Assembly (NCBI GenBank): GCA_964629975.1
Contig: CAZVUN010000049.1
Coordinates: forward strand, 1 to 18,259
Direction: 5' to 3'
Origin: G020354085 sp964629975
GTDB lineage: Bacteria > Pseudomonadota > Gammaproteobacteria > Acidiferrobacterales > Sulfurifustaceae
DNA length: 18,259 nucleotides
Part shown: piece after piece, positions 8,101 through 15,117 of the stretch
How the letters are laid out: each line of letters starts with the position of its first letter
How positions within the stretch are numbered: the first letter of the stretch is position 1
Program-made: the position numbers and the translations under genes
The notes under the pieces: model-generated
Database searches by the model: none
Told to the model about the DNA's origin: nothing
What the model saw: only the letters and a program-made list of their open reading frames with translations

Positions 8101-8275
8101 TCGCGCGCTCACGCATCCGCGCGCGGCGGCCCCCGCCCTTGACAAGGGGCCTGCGCTTCCGTCAACAATTCGCGCCTGCGCGCGGTCCGGCGGTCACGCC
8201 TGGCAGTGCAGCGCACATCCGAATCACAGCAAGCGCGGCACGCGCCGGTGCCGCCGACGAGGGTAGACACTCGCA
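8101..8275. other. Non-coding gap between smg and topA
   Basis: This 175-base gap holds no credible gene. Its left half carries the dyad and candidate promoter described separately. Its right end has GAGGGTAG (8258-8265 region) about ten bases before the topA ATG, a reasonable ribosome-binding site. The length is unusual in this tightly packed window and suggests that topA has its own promoter and regulation. Confidence 0.6.
8136..8169 (+). promoter_or_regulatory. Candidate topA promoter with dyad over the -35 box
   Basis: A perfect TTGACA stands at 8139-8144 and AACAAT (4 of 6) at 8164-8169, giving an unusually long spacer of 19 bases. The -35 box is the centre of an odd palindrome CCCTTGACAAGGG (8136-8148). 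GGCCCC (8128-8133) and GGGGCC (8146-8151) can also pair around it. No T-run follows, so this is not a convincing terminator for smg. The start site would be near 8176, leaving a leader of about 100 bases in front of topA. Confidence 0.4.
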
Positions 8276-10579
8276 ATGGCGAAGAATCTGATCGTGGTGG
8301 AATCGCCCGCCAAGGCCAAGACCATGTCCAAGTACCTGGGCAAGGAGTTCACCTGCCTGGCGTCCTACGGGCATGTGCGCGATCTCGTCCCGAAGCAAGG
8401 CGCGGTCGATGCCGACAACAGCTTCGCGATGAAGTACGACCTGATCGAGAAGAACAAGAAGCACGTCGATGCCATCATCAAGGCGGTGCAGAAGGCCGAC
8501 GCCCTGTACCTCGCCACCGACCCGGACCGCGAGGGCGAGGCCATCTCCTGGCACCTGTACGAGATCCTCAAGGCCGAGAATGCGCTCGACAGCAAACCGG
8601 TGCATCGCGTGGAGTTCCACGAGATCACCAAGACCGCCATCAAGCACGCCATCGACCACCCGCGCACGCTGTCCGAGAACCTGATCAACGCGCAGCAGGC
8701 GCGCCGTGCCCTCGATTACCTGGTCGGCTTCAATCTTTCGCCGCTGCTGTGGAAGAAGGTGCGCCGCGGCCTGTCGGCCGGGCGCGTGCAGAGCCCGGCG
8801 CTGCGCCTGATCGTGGAGCGCGAGGAGGAGATCGAGCGCTTCCAGGCGCGCGAGTACTGGACCATCGAGTCCGACCTCGCCGCCAAGGGCAAGAGCTTCG
8901 TCGCCAAGCTCACGCACTTCCAGGGCGAGAAGCTCGAGCAGTTCTCGATCAGCGACGCCGCCCGCGCCAACGCGGTGGTCGCCACCCTGCAGGCGCAGGC
9001 GGCGGGCCGGTTGCGCGTGGTGTCGGTCGACAAGAAGCAGCGCCGGCGCAATCCCTCGCCGCCGTTCACCACCTCGACCCTGCAGCAGGAGGCCTCGCGC
9101 AAGCTCGGGTTCACTGCCCAGCGCACCATGCGCACGGCCCAGCAGCTGTACGAAGGCATCGACATCGGCGGCGAGGTGGTTGGTCTCATCAGCTACATGC
9201 GCACCGACGCGGTGAACCTGGCGGCCGAGGCGGTGGCCGAGATCCGCGACGTGATCCGGGCCCGCTACGGCGAGGACAACCTGCCGCCCGAGCCGCAGAC
9301 CTACAAGAACAAATCGAAGAACGCCCAGGAGGCGCACGAGGCCATCCGTCCGACCTCGGCCGCGCGCACGCCCGATTCCGTGAAGGAGCACCTCAAGCCG
9401 GAACAGTTCAAGCTCTACGAGCTCATCTGGAAGCGCACCATCGCCTGCCAGATGGTGCACGCCGTGCTCGACACGGTCGCGGTCGACTTCGTGCCGAGCG
9501 CCGCCACCGACAACAGCAACGTGTTGCGCGCGACCGGTTCGACCGTGGTCAAGCCCGGCTTTCTCGCGGTCTACGAGGAAGGCAGTGACGACAAGACCCC
9601 GGAGGAGGACAAGGAGGCGATCCTGCCGCCGCTCGAGAAGGACGAGCTCGTGGAACTGAGCGCGCTGCGCCCGGAACAGCACTTCACCGAGCCGCCGCCG
9701 CGCTATTCCGAGGCCTCCCTGGTCAAGGCGCTCGAGGCCTACGGCATCGGCCGGCCATCGACCTATGCCTCGATCATCGACACGCTCGAGCGGCGCGAGT
9801 ACGTCACGCTCGAGAACCGCCGCTTCAAGCCGACCGACGTCGGGCGCGTGGTCAACAAGTTCCTGTCCGAGCACTTCCACCAGTACGTCGACTACGACTT
9901 CACCGCGCGCATGGAGGACGACCTCGATGCGATCTCGCGCGGCGAGAAGGCCTGGCGCCCGGTGCTCAAGGACTTCTGGACCGAGTTCAAGACGCAGGTC
10001 AAGGCGAAGGAGACGGTCGAGCGCCCGGGTGTCGAAATGCTCGAGGAGAACTGCCCGAAGTGCGGCAAGCAGCTCGCCAAGCGCCTCGGGCGCAACGGCT
10101 ACTTCATCGGCTGCACCGGCTATCCGGACTGCGATTACACGCGCAACGTCGACGAGGCCGCCGGCAGCCTGAACGAGCCGCAGATCGTCGAGGGCCGCAG
10201 CTGCCCGAAGTGCAATTCGCCACTCGTCATCAAGCGCGGCCGCTACGGAAAGTTCATCGGCTGCTCGAACTACCCGAACTGCAAGCACATGGAACCGCTC
10301 GAGAAGCCGGAGGACACCGGCGTGCAGTGCCCAGAATGCAAGCAGGGCTCGATGCTCAAGCGCAAGTCGCGCTACGGCAAGATCTTCTATTCCTGCGCCC
10401 GCTACCCGGACTGCAAGTACGCCTGCTGGAATCCGCCGATCCCGGAACCGTGCCCGAAGTGCGGGCACCCGATTCTCACCATCAAGACCACCAAGCGCCG
10501 CGGCACCGAGAAGGTCTGCCCGCAAAAGGAATGTGGCTTCGCCGAGCCGTTCGAGGCGGCGCAGACCGCCGCCGGTTGA
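8276..10579 (+). CDS. topA: DNA topoisomerase I
   Basis: Protein of 767 residues; type IA topoisomerase that relaxes negative supercoils behind RNA polymerase and thereby counters gyrase. The N-terminal Toprim domain has Glu9 in VVESPAKAK and the acidic cluster DPDREGE (Asp82, Asp84, Glu86). The active-site tyrosine is Tyr307 in ISYMRTDAV, and the GRPSTYASII motif lies in the body. The C-terminal region carries four zinc ribbons whose first cysteines are at 593, 643, 685 and 726; the first three follow the CPxC...C(x)nC pattern ending YPDC or YPNC, the last ends CPQKEC. E. coli TopA (865 residues) has zinc ribbons followed by extra ribbon-like repeats, so this is a shorter tail. ATG 8276 matches the family N-terminus (AKNLIVVESP). 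It is preceded by a 175-base gap with its own candidate promoter and followed after 25 bases by mltA. Confidence 0.98.
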   Translation: MAKNLIVVESPAKAKTMSKYLGKEFTCLASYGHVRDLVPKQGAVDADNSFAMKYDLIEKNKKHVDAIIKAVQKADALYLATDPDREGEAISWHLYEILKAENALDSKPVHRVEFHEITKTAIKHAIDHPRTLSENLINAQQARRALDYLVGFNLSPLLWKKVRRGLSAGRVQSPALRLIVEREEEIERFQAREYWTIESDLAAKGKSFVAKLTHFQGEKLEQFSISDAARANAVVATLQAQAAGRLRVVSVDKKQRRRNPSPPFTTSTLQQEASRKLGFTAQRTMRTAQQLYEGIDIGGEVVGLISYMRTDAVNLAAEAVAEIRDVIRARYGEDNLPPEPQTYKNKSKNAQEAHEAIRPTSAARTPDSVKEHLKPEQFKLYELIWKRTIACQMVHAVLDTVAVDFVPSAATDNSNVLRATGSTVVKPGFLAVYEEGSDDKTPEEDKEAILPPLEKDELVELSALRPEQHFTEPPPRYSEASLVKALEAYGIGRPSTYASIIDTLERREYVTLENRRFKPTDVGRVVNKFLSEHFHQYVDYDFTARMEDDLDAISRGEKAWRPVLKDFWTEFKTQVKAKETVERPGVEMLEENCPKCGKQLAKRLGRNGYFIGCTGYPDCDYTRNVDEAAGSLNEPQIVEGRSCPKCNSPLVIKRGRYGKFIGCSNYPNCKHMEPLEKPEDTGVQCPECKQGSMLKRKSRYGKIFYSCARYPDCKYACWNPPIPEPCPKCGHPILTIKTTKRRGTEKVCPQKECGFAEPFEAAQTAAG

Positions 10580-10604
10580 GCGCGCGGCACACCGGCCGGC
10601 GCAC

Positions 10605-11768
10605 GTGGACCTGAGGGCGGCGGCGTTCGCCGGATCTCGCACGCCACGGCGTCGCCTGCTGGCCCTGTGCGCCGTGGCGGCCCTCGCGAGCGGCTGCATC
10701 AGCGCGCCGCCACCGCCCGCCGGCATCGGAGCACCGCTGCCCTGGTCGCAGCTGCCGGGGTGGGAGCACGAGCAGCCCGCGCAGGCTTGGCCGGCGCTGC
10801 TCGCCAATTGCGCGCGGCTGCCGGCGCACGACGCGCGCTGGCGCGCGATCTGCGCCGACGCCGCGCTGCTTGGGCAGCCGGACGACGAGGTGGCGCGCGC
10901 CTTCTTCGAGACGCGCTTCACGCCGCATCGCGTGCACAACGAGCGCGGCGGCGACGAGGGGCTCATCACCGGCTACTACGAGCCGCTGCTCAACGGCAGC
11001 CGCACGCCGAGCGCGCGCTTTCGCTACCCCGTGTATCAGCGGCCGGACGACCTGCTGGTGGTCGACCTCGGCGCGCTCTACCCGGAGCTCGCCGGCCGCC
11101 CGGTGCGCGGCCGCCTGCAGGGCCGGCGTGTGGTGCCGTACTTCTCGCGCGCCGAGATCGACAACGGCGGCAACCCGCGCGCCCTCGCCGGCCATGAGCT
11201 GCTGTGGGTCGATGATCCGGTGGCGCTGTTCTTCCTGCAGGTGCAGGGTTCCGGGCGCGTGCGGCTGCCGGACGGCAGCACGGTAGCCATCGGCTACGCC
11301 GACCAGAACGGACACCCTTACCAGTCGATCGGCGCGCGCCTGATCGCCCGGGGGGCGCTGACGCGCGAGCAGGTGAGCCTCGACAGCATCCGCGCCTGGC
11401 TCGCGGCGCATCCCGAGGAGGCCGAGGAGGTGCTCAACAGCAACCCGAGCTACGTATTCTTCGCGTTGCGCGATGCCAGCCTGCCCGGTCCGCTCGGCTC
11501 GCTGCAAGTGCCGCTCACCGCCGAGCGTTCGGCGGCCGTCGACGCCGCCGTCATCCCCCTCGGTACGCCGCTGTGGCTCGACACCACGTTACCGGACGGC
11601 ACGGCGCAACCCTATCGCCGTCTGCTGCTGGCGCAGGATACGGGCGGTGCCATCAAGGGTGCGGTGCGTGCCGACGTCTTCTTCGGCCACGGCCCGCAGG
11701 CCGAGCGCCTGGCCGGCAACATGAAGCAGCCCGGGCGCCTGTTCGCGTTGCTGCCGGCCGCGCGCTAG
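10605..11768 (+). CDS. mltA: Membrane-bound lytic murein transglycosylase A (lipoprotein)
   Basis: About 387 residues from GTG 10605. MltA cleaves the MurNAc-GlcNAc bond of peptidoglycan to give 1,6-anhydromuropeptides. The N-terminus has RRRLLALCAVAALASGC, a lipoprotein signal with lipobox and lipidated Cys31, so it should be anchored in the outer membrane facing the periplasm. MltA hallmarks are GLITGYYEPLLNGS, FFLQVQGSGRVRLPDG, GYADQNGHPYQSIG and the C-terminal 3D domain with QDTGGAIKGAVRADVFFG; Asp345 there corresponds to the essential aspartate of the family. The start is uncertain: no Shine-Dalgarno is clear, and an in-frame ATG at 10533 would overlap topA by 47 bases and give an overlong basic leader, so GTG 10605 is preferred. 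The stop codon TAG lies in the same CTAG as the stop of the converging rnd gene. It is 25 bases from topA and may share its transcript. Confidence 0.94.
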   Translation: MDLRAAAFAGSRTPRRRLLALCAVAALASGCISAPPPPAGIGAPLPWSQLPGWEHEQPAQAWPALLANCARLPAHDARWRAICADAALLGQPDDEVARAFFETRFTPHRVHNERGGDEGLITGYYEPLLNGSRTPSARFRYPVYQRPDDLLVVDLGALYPELAGRPVRGRLQGRRVVPYFSRAEIDNGGNPRALAGHELLWVDDPVALFFLQVQGSGRVRLPDGSTVAIGYADQNGHPYQSIGARLIARGALTREQVSLDSIRAWLAAHPEEAEEVLNSNPSYVFFALRDASLPGPLGSLQVPLTAERSAAVDAAVIPLGTPLWLDTTLPDGTAQPYRRLLLAQDTGGAIKGAVRADVFFGHGPQAERLAGNMKQPGRLFALLPAAR

Positions 11769-12868
11769 GTGCCGAGCGCGGCGGCGCGCACGCGCAGCAG
11801 CTCCTCGCCGATCACCGCCCGCCGCCAGCCAGCGAGCACGCGCCCGCCGCCGCTTCGGATGAAGTCGAGCAGATCCTGGCGCGTGGCGAGCACGCTCGGA
11901 TGGATGCGCGCACGCGCCGCACAGGCCTGCACGCACGCCGCCAGTTGCCGCTGCAGGGCCTGTTGCGCCTCGTCGGGGCGCGTGGCGGGCGGCCACAGCG
12001 CGACTGCCGGCGCGTCGCGGCTGCGCGCGATCTCCGCCAGGAGCGCGCTGCCGAAACGCCGCACGCTGCCCGGCGCCAGGTCCGGAATGGCGGCGAGGTC
12101 ATCGAGCGTGCGTGGCGCACGCCGCGCAATTTCCACCAGCGCGTTGTCCTTGACGATCCAGCCGCGCGGCAGGTCGCGGGCCTGCGCCTGGCGTTCGCGC
12201 CACGCGGCCAGTGCGCGCAGCCGCCCCTGCGCCGCCGGATCGAGCGCCGCCCCGGCGCGCAGACGTCGCCACGCCTCGTCCGGGTCGTTGCGGTAGAGCG
12301 CCGGATCGCTCAGGCGCGCGCACTCCTCGGCGAGCCACGCGCGGCGTCCAAGACGCTCGAGCTCGCCTTCGAGGTGCTGGTAGACATCGCGCAGGTAGCG
12401 CACGTCGTCGAAGGCGTAGCGCAGCTGCTCGGGCGCGAGCGGCCGTGCCGCCCAGTCGGTGCGGGTGGCGAGCTTGGGCAGGCGCACGCCGGTCAGCGAC
12501 TCGACCAGGGCGCCATAGCCGAGCTGCGCGTCGAACCCGATCAGGGCCGCGGCGATCTGTGTGTCGAAAAGCGGCGCAGGCACGGCGCGGCGCAGGTCCC
12601 AGAACACCTCGAGATCCTGGCGCGCGGCATGCAGCACCTTGAGCGTGGTCGGCGCGTACAGCACCTCGAGCAGCGGATTGATGCTCGGCAGCGCCAGCGG
12701 ATCGATGCAGGCAATGACCCGGGGGGTGGCGACCTGCAGCAGGCAAAGGCGCGCGCTGAAGGTGCGCTCGCGTATGAACTCGGTGTCGAGCGCGATCCAC
12801 TCGGCGCCCGCGAGCGCGCCGACCAGGTCCTGCAGCTGGCTCGGTTGTGTGACGAGTTGTTCGGTCAA
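11765..12868 (-). CDS. rnd: Ribonuclease D
   Basis: Protein of 367 residues, near the E. coli length of 375. RNase D is a 3' to 5' exonuclease that trims tRNA precursors and other small RNAs in the cytoplasm. The DEDDy catalytic set is complete: Asp28 and Glu30 in ALDTEF, Asp85 in HAARQDLEVFW, and Tyr151 and Asp155 in YAFDDVRYL. An HRDC nucleic-acid-binding domain follows at about residues 210-290 and a second helical domain closes the protein. The start is a TTG at 12868; no ATG or GTG in frame fits, and this start places all five catalytic residues at the same numbers as in the E. coli enzyme as I recall it. A TTG start usually means low translation. The gene is alone on its strand, divergent from mpl, and converges on mltA with a four-base overlap of stops. 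Confidence 0.95.
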   Translation of the reverse strand: MTEQLVTQPSQLQDLVGALAGAEWIALDTEFIRERTFSARLCLLQVATPRVIACIDPLALPSINPLLEVLYAPTTLKVLHAARQDLEVFWDLRRAVPAPLFDTQIAAALIGFDAQLGYGALVESLTGVRLPKLATRTDWAARPLAPEQLRYAFDDVRYLRDVYQHLEGELERLGRRAWLAEECARLSDPALYRNDPDEAWRRLRAGAALDPAAQGRLRALAAWRERQAQARDLPRGWIVKDNALVEIARRAPRTLDDLAAIPDLAPGSVRRFGSALLAEIARSRDAPAVALWPPATRPDEAQQALQRQLAACVQACAARARIHPSVLATRQDLLDFIRSGGGRVLAGWRRAVIGEELLRVRAAALGT

Positions 12869-12991
12869 GGGACGCGGACTCGACGGATCGGGCCCGCTAT
12901 CATAACCGCGCGCGCCGGTTGCGCCGCGCCCTGCTCTATACTTGTGGGCTGCGCGGCACGCGGCGAACGGACGCCACAGGAACCCCACGGC
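12869..12991. promoter_or_regulatory. Divergent rnd/mpl intergenic region
   Basis: This 123-base gap must carry the promoters of both genes. Toward mpl there is a TATACT (12937-12942, 5 of 6 to the -10 consensus) but no good -35 at normal spacing; TTGCGC at 12919-12924 is too close. Toward rnd there is TATGAT on the minus strand (12904-12899, 5 of 6), also without a clear -35. CAGGAA about ten bases before the mpl ATG may serve as ribosome-binding site. Promoter positions are therefore only tentative. Confidence 0.35.
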
Positions 12992-14392
12992 ATGCATCTG
13001 CACATCCTCGGCATCGGCGGTACCTTCATGGCCGGCGTGGCGCTGTTGGCGCGCGCCCTCGGTCATCACGTGACCGGCTCGGACAGCAAGGTCTATCCGC
13101 CGATGAGCACCCAGCTCGAGGCGCATGGCATACGCCTGCGCGAGGGCTACCTGCCCTCGCATCTCGAACCGCGCCCGGATCTGGTCATCATCGGCAACGC
13201 CCTGTCGCGCGGCAACGCCCTGGTCGAGGCCGTGCTCGAGCAGGGCATCGCCTATACCTCGGGCGCGCAGTGGGTCGCCGAACAGGTGCTGCCCGGGCGC
13301 TGGGTGCTGGCGGTGGCCGGCACCCACGGCAAGACCACCACCGCGAGCCTGCTCGCCTGGATCCTCGCGCAAGGCGGCCAGGAACCGGGGTTTCTGGTCG
13401 GCGGCATACCGGAAAACTTCGCTGTCTCGGCACGGCTCGGCGCCGGTGCGTGTTTCGTGATCGAGGCCGACGAATACGACACGGCGTTCTTCGACAAGCG
13501 CTCCAAATTCGTGCACTACCGCCCGCGTACCGCGATCCTGAACAACCTCGAGTACGACCACGCCGACATCTTTCCGAACCTCGAGGCGATCAAGCAGCAG
13601 TTCCACCATTTCGTGCGCACCGTCCCGCCGAACGGGCTGCTCGTGGCCAACGCCGCCGATGCCAATCTCGCCGACACCCTGCGCCTGGGGTGCTGGACCC
13701 CGATCGAGTTCTTTGGTGCCGCGGTGCCGGGCGCGCGAGCGCCGACCTGGAGTGCGCGCCTCATGGCGGCGGATGCCTCGCGCTTCGAGGTGCTGTATCA
13801 GGGCGTGCCGCAGGGACAGGCGCACTGGGAGCTGGTCGGCGTGCACAACGTGCACAATGCGCTCGCGGCGATCGCCGCCGCGCACCACGCCGGCGTGCCG
13901 GTGGCGAGCGCGCTGGCGGCGCTCGGCACGTTCCGCAACGTCAAGCGCCGGCTTGAGGTGCGCGGCATCGCGCGCGGCATCACGGTGTACGACGACTTCG
14001 CCCACCACCCCACGGCGATCAGCGCGACACTCGCCGGGCTGCGTGCCCGGGTCGGCACCGGGCGCATCGTCGCGGTGCTCGAGCCGCGCTCCAACACCAT
14101 GCGCCTGGGCGTGCACCGCGATACCCTGGGCGCGGCCCTCACGCGCGCCGACCGGGTGCTGCTGCTGCGCCCGCCCGATCTTACCTGGAACCTCGAGCGG
14201 GTCACGCGCACCCTCGACGGCCGTGGCCAGGTGTTCGACAGCGTGAGCGCGATGCTCGATGCGCTTGCCTCGGAACTGCGCACTGGGGATCATGTTCTAA
14301 TCATGAGCAACGGCGCCTTCGACAACATCCATGCGCGCCTGCTCGAACGGCTCGACACGGCGCCGATCACCCGGCAGGAGAAACAGGCATGA
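12992..14392 (+). CDS. mpl: UDP-N-acetylmuramate:L-Ala-gamma-D-Glu-meso-DAP ligase (murein recycling)
   Basis: Protein of 466 residues, usual for Mpl. It joins the tripeptide L-Ala-D-Glu-mesoDAP recovered from old cell wall to UDP-MurNAc with ATP, feeding recycled peptide back into murein synthesis in the cytoplasm. The start MHLHILGIGGTFMAGVALLA with GSDSKVYPPMSTQLE separates Mpl from MurC, to which it is related. The Mur-ligase P-loop GTHGKTTT begins at Gly110, and the central EADEYDTAFFDKRSKF, NNLEYDHADIF, GVHNVHNALAA and YDDFAHHPTA (from Tyr333) motifs are present. The ATG at 12992 has CAGGAA upstream. The last codons overlap the dsbA start as ATGA, so the two are translationally linked. 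Together with mltA upstream it marks murein recycling as a theme here; AmpD, AmpG and LdcA are not in the window. Confidence 0.97.
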   Translation: MHLHILGIGGTFMAGVALLARALGHHVTGSDSKVYPPMSTQLEAHGIRLREGYLPSHLEPRPDLVIIGNALSRGNALVEAVLEQGIAYTSGAQWVAEQVLPGRWVLAVAGTHGKTTTASLLAWILAQGGQEPGFLVGGIPENFAVSARLGAGACFVIEADEYDTAFFDKRSKFVHYRPRTAILNNLEYDHADIFPNLEAIKQQFHHFVRTVPPNGLLVANAADANLADTLRLGCWTPIEFFGAAVPGARAPTWSARLMAADASRFEVLYQGVPQGQAHWELVGVHNVHNALAAIAAAHHAGVPVASALAALGTFRNVKRRLEVRGIARGITVYDDFAHHPTAISATLAGLRARVGTGRIVAVLEPRSNTMRLGVHRDTLGAALTRADRVLLLRPPDLTWNLERVTRTLDGRGQVFDSVSAMLDALASELRTGDHVLIMSNGAFDNIHARLLERLDTAPITRQEKQA

Positions 14393-15039
14393 AGCAACTG
14401 ATGGCAATCGCGATTCTGGCCCTCGGCGTACCGCTTGCCGCGAGCGCGGCGGAAAAGGCCTTCGTTCCGCAGGAGAACGTGCACTACCGCGAGATCCCGT
14501 TCCCGCAGCCGGTCGACACCGGTGACAAGATCGAGGTGCGCGAGTTCTTCTGGTACGGCTGCCCGCACTGCTACACGCTCGAGCCCGCGCTGAACAGCTG
14601 GCTCAAGCGTCTGCCGCCCAACGTCCAGTTCATCCGCACCCCGGGCGTGGCGCAGAGCTGGCTCACGCACGCACAGGCGTTCTACGCCTTCGAGACCCTG
14701 GGGGCGACGGCCAAGCTGCATGAGCCGTTCTTCCAGGCGGTACAGGCCGAGCGCGGCGCCTACAACACCCCCGAGGCGATCGGCAAGTTCGTCGCCAAGC
14801 ACGGTGTCGATGCCAAGAAATTCCAGGAGGCGTACGCCTCGTTCGGTGTGCGCCTCAAGCTCGAGCGCGCCAAGCGCCAGAACATGGAGTTCGGCGTGCA
14901 GTCGGTCCCGACCCTCGCGGTCGACGGCAAATACCTCACCAGTCCGAGCATGGCCGGTGGCGAGCAGGCGGTGCTGCAGGTCGTCGACTACCTGATCGCC
15001 AAGGCGAGCAAGGAGCGCACGAAGGCTGCCGCGCGCTAG
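14389..15039 (+). CDS. dsbA: Periplasmic thiol:disulfide oxidoreductase DsbA
   Basis: Protein of 216 residues. DsbA puts disulfide bonds into newly exported proteins and is reoxidised by DsbB. A signal peptide (MKQLMAIAILALGVPLAASA) is followed by mature protein from about residue 21. The thioredoxin fold has the redox site FFWYGCPHCYTLEP with Cys58-Pro-His-Cys61, the dipeptide typical of DsbA, and the cis-proline loop SVPTLAVDG with Pro174. A helical insert separates them, as in the family. An AGGAG at 14376-14380 stands 8 bases before the ATG, and the start overlaps the mpl stop (ATGA), so it has both a strong ribosome site and coupling to mpl. The partner dsbB is not in the window. The CPHC and DsbA-like length argue against DsbC or DsbG. 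The basic C-terminal tail (KASKERTKAAAR) is likely disordered. Confidence 0.95.
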   Translation: MKQLMAIAILALGVPLAASAAEKAFVPQENVHYREIPFPQPVDTGDKIEVREFFWYGCPHCYTLEPALNSWLKRLPPNVQFIRTPGVAQSWLTHAQAFYAFETLGATAKLHEPFFQAVQAERGAYNTPEAIGKFVAKHGVDAKKFQEAYASFGVRLKLERAKRQNMEFGVQSVPTLAVDGKYLTSPSMAGGEQAVLQVVDYLIAKASKERTKAAAR

Positions 15040-15074
15040 TCCGTCGCCGGCTGCCACCCGGGGCAGAGCCGACC

Positions 15075-15083
15075 TGCTACTAT
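15075..15083 (+). promoter_or_regulatory. Candidate extended -10 promoter of sucA
   Basis: TGCTACTAT at 15075-15083 reads as an extended -10 (TGn followed by TACTAT, 4 of 6), 35 bases before the sucA ATG, in the 78-base gap after dsbA. No convincing -35 is present at 16 to 18 bases, which an extended -10 can tolerate. The surrounding AT-rich patch is rare in this GC-rich window. It could also be chance, with sucA read from further upstream. Confidence 0.3.
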
Positions 15084-15117
15084 TTTTCTAAACCGACCGG
15101 GCAGGCTGAGGGGCAGG

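Noticed and set aside
8128..8151. GGCCCC/GGGGCC hairpin as a terminator after smg
   Set aside because: There is no U-run after the stem and the loop overlaps a consensus -35 box; a promoter or operator role fits better.
10533..10604. ATG start for MltA overlapping topA by 47 bases
   Set aside because: It would give an Arg-rich leader of more than 40 residues before the hydrophobic core, atypical for a lipoprotein signal.
8162..10969. 935-codon open frame on the minus strand opposite topA
   Set aside because: Low-complexity Leu/Arg/Val-rich shadow of topA with no family motif.
12869..14293. Upstream extension of the rnd frame to an 842-codon protein
   Set aside because: The extra 475 residues lie opposite mpl, have no motif, and RNase D aligns fully from the TTG at 12868.
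15051..15087. CTGCC/GGCAG stem followed by TTTTT as a terminator after dsbA
   Set aside because: The stem is only 5 base pairs and the T-run starts well over ten bases after it, so it lacks terminator geometry.
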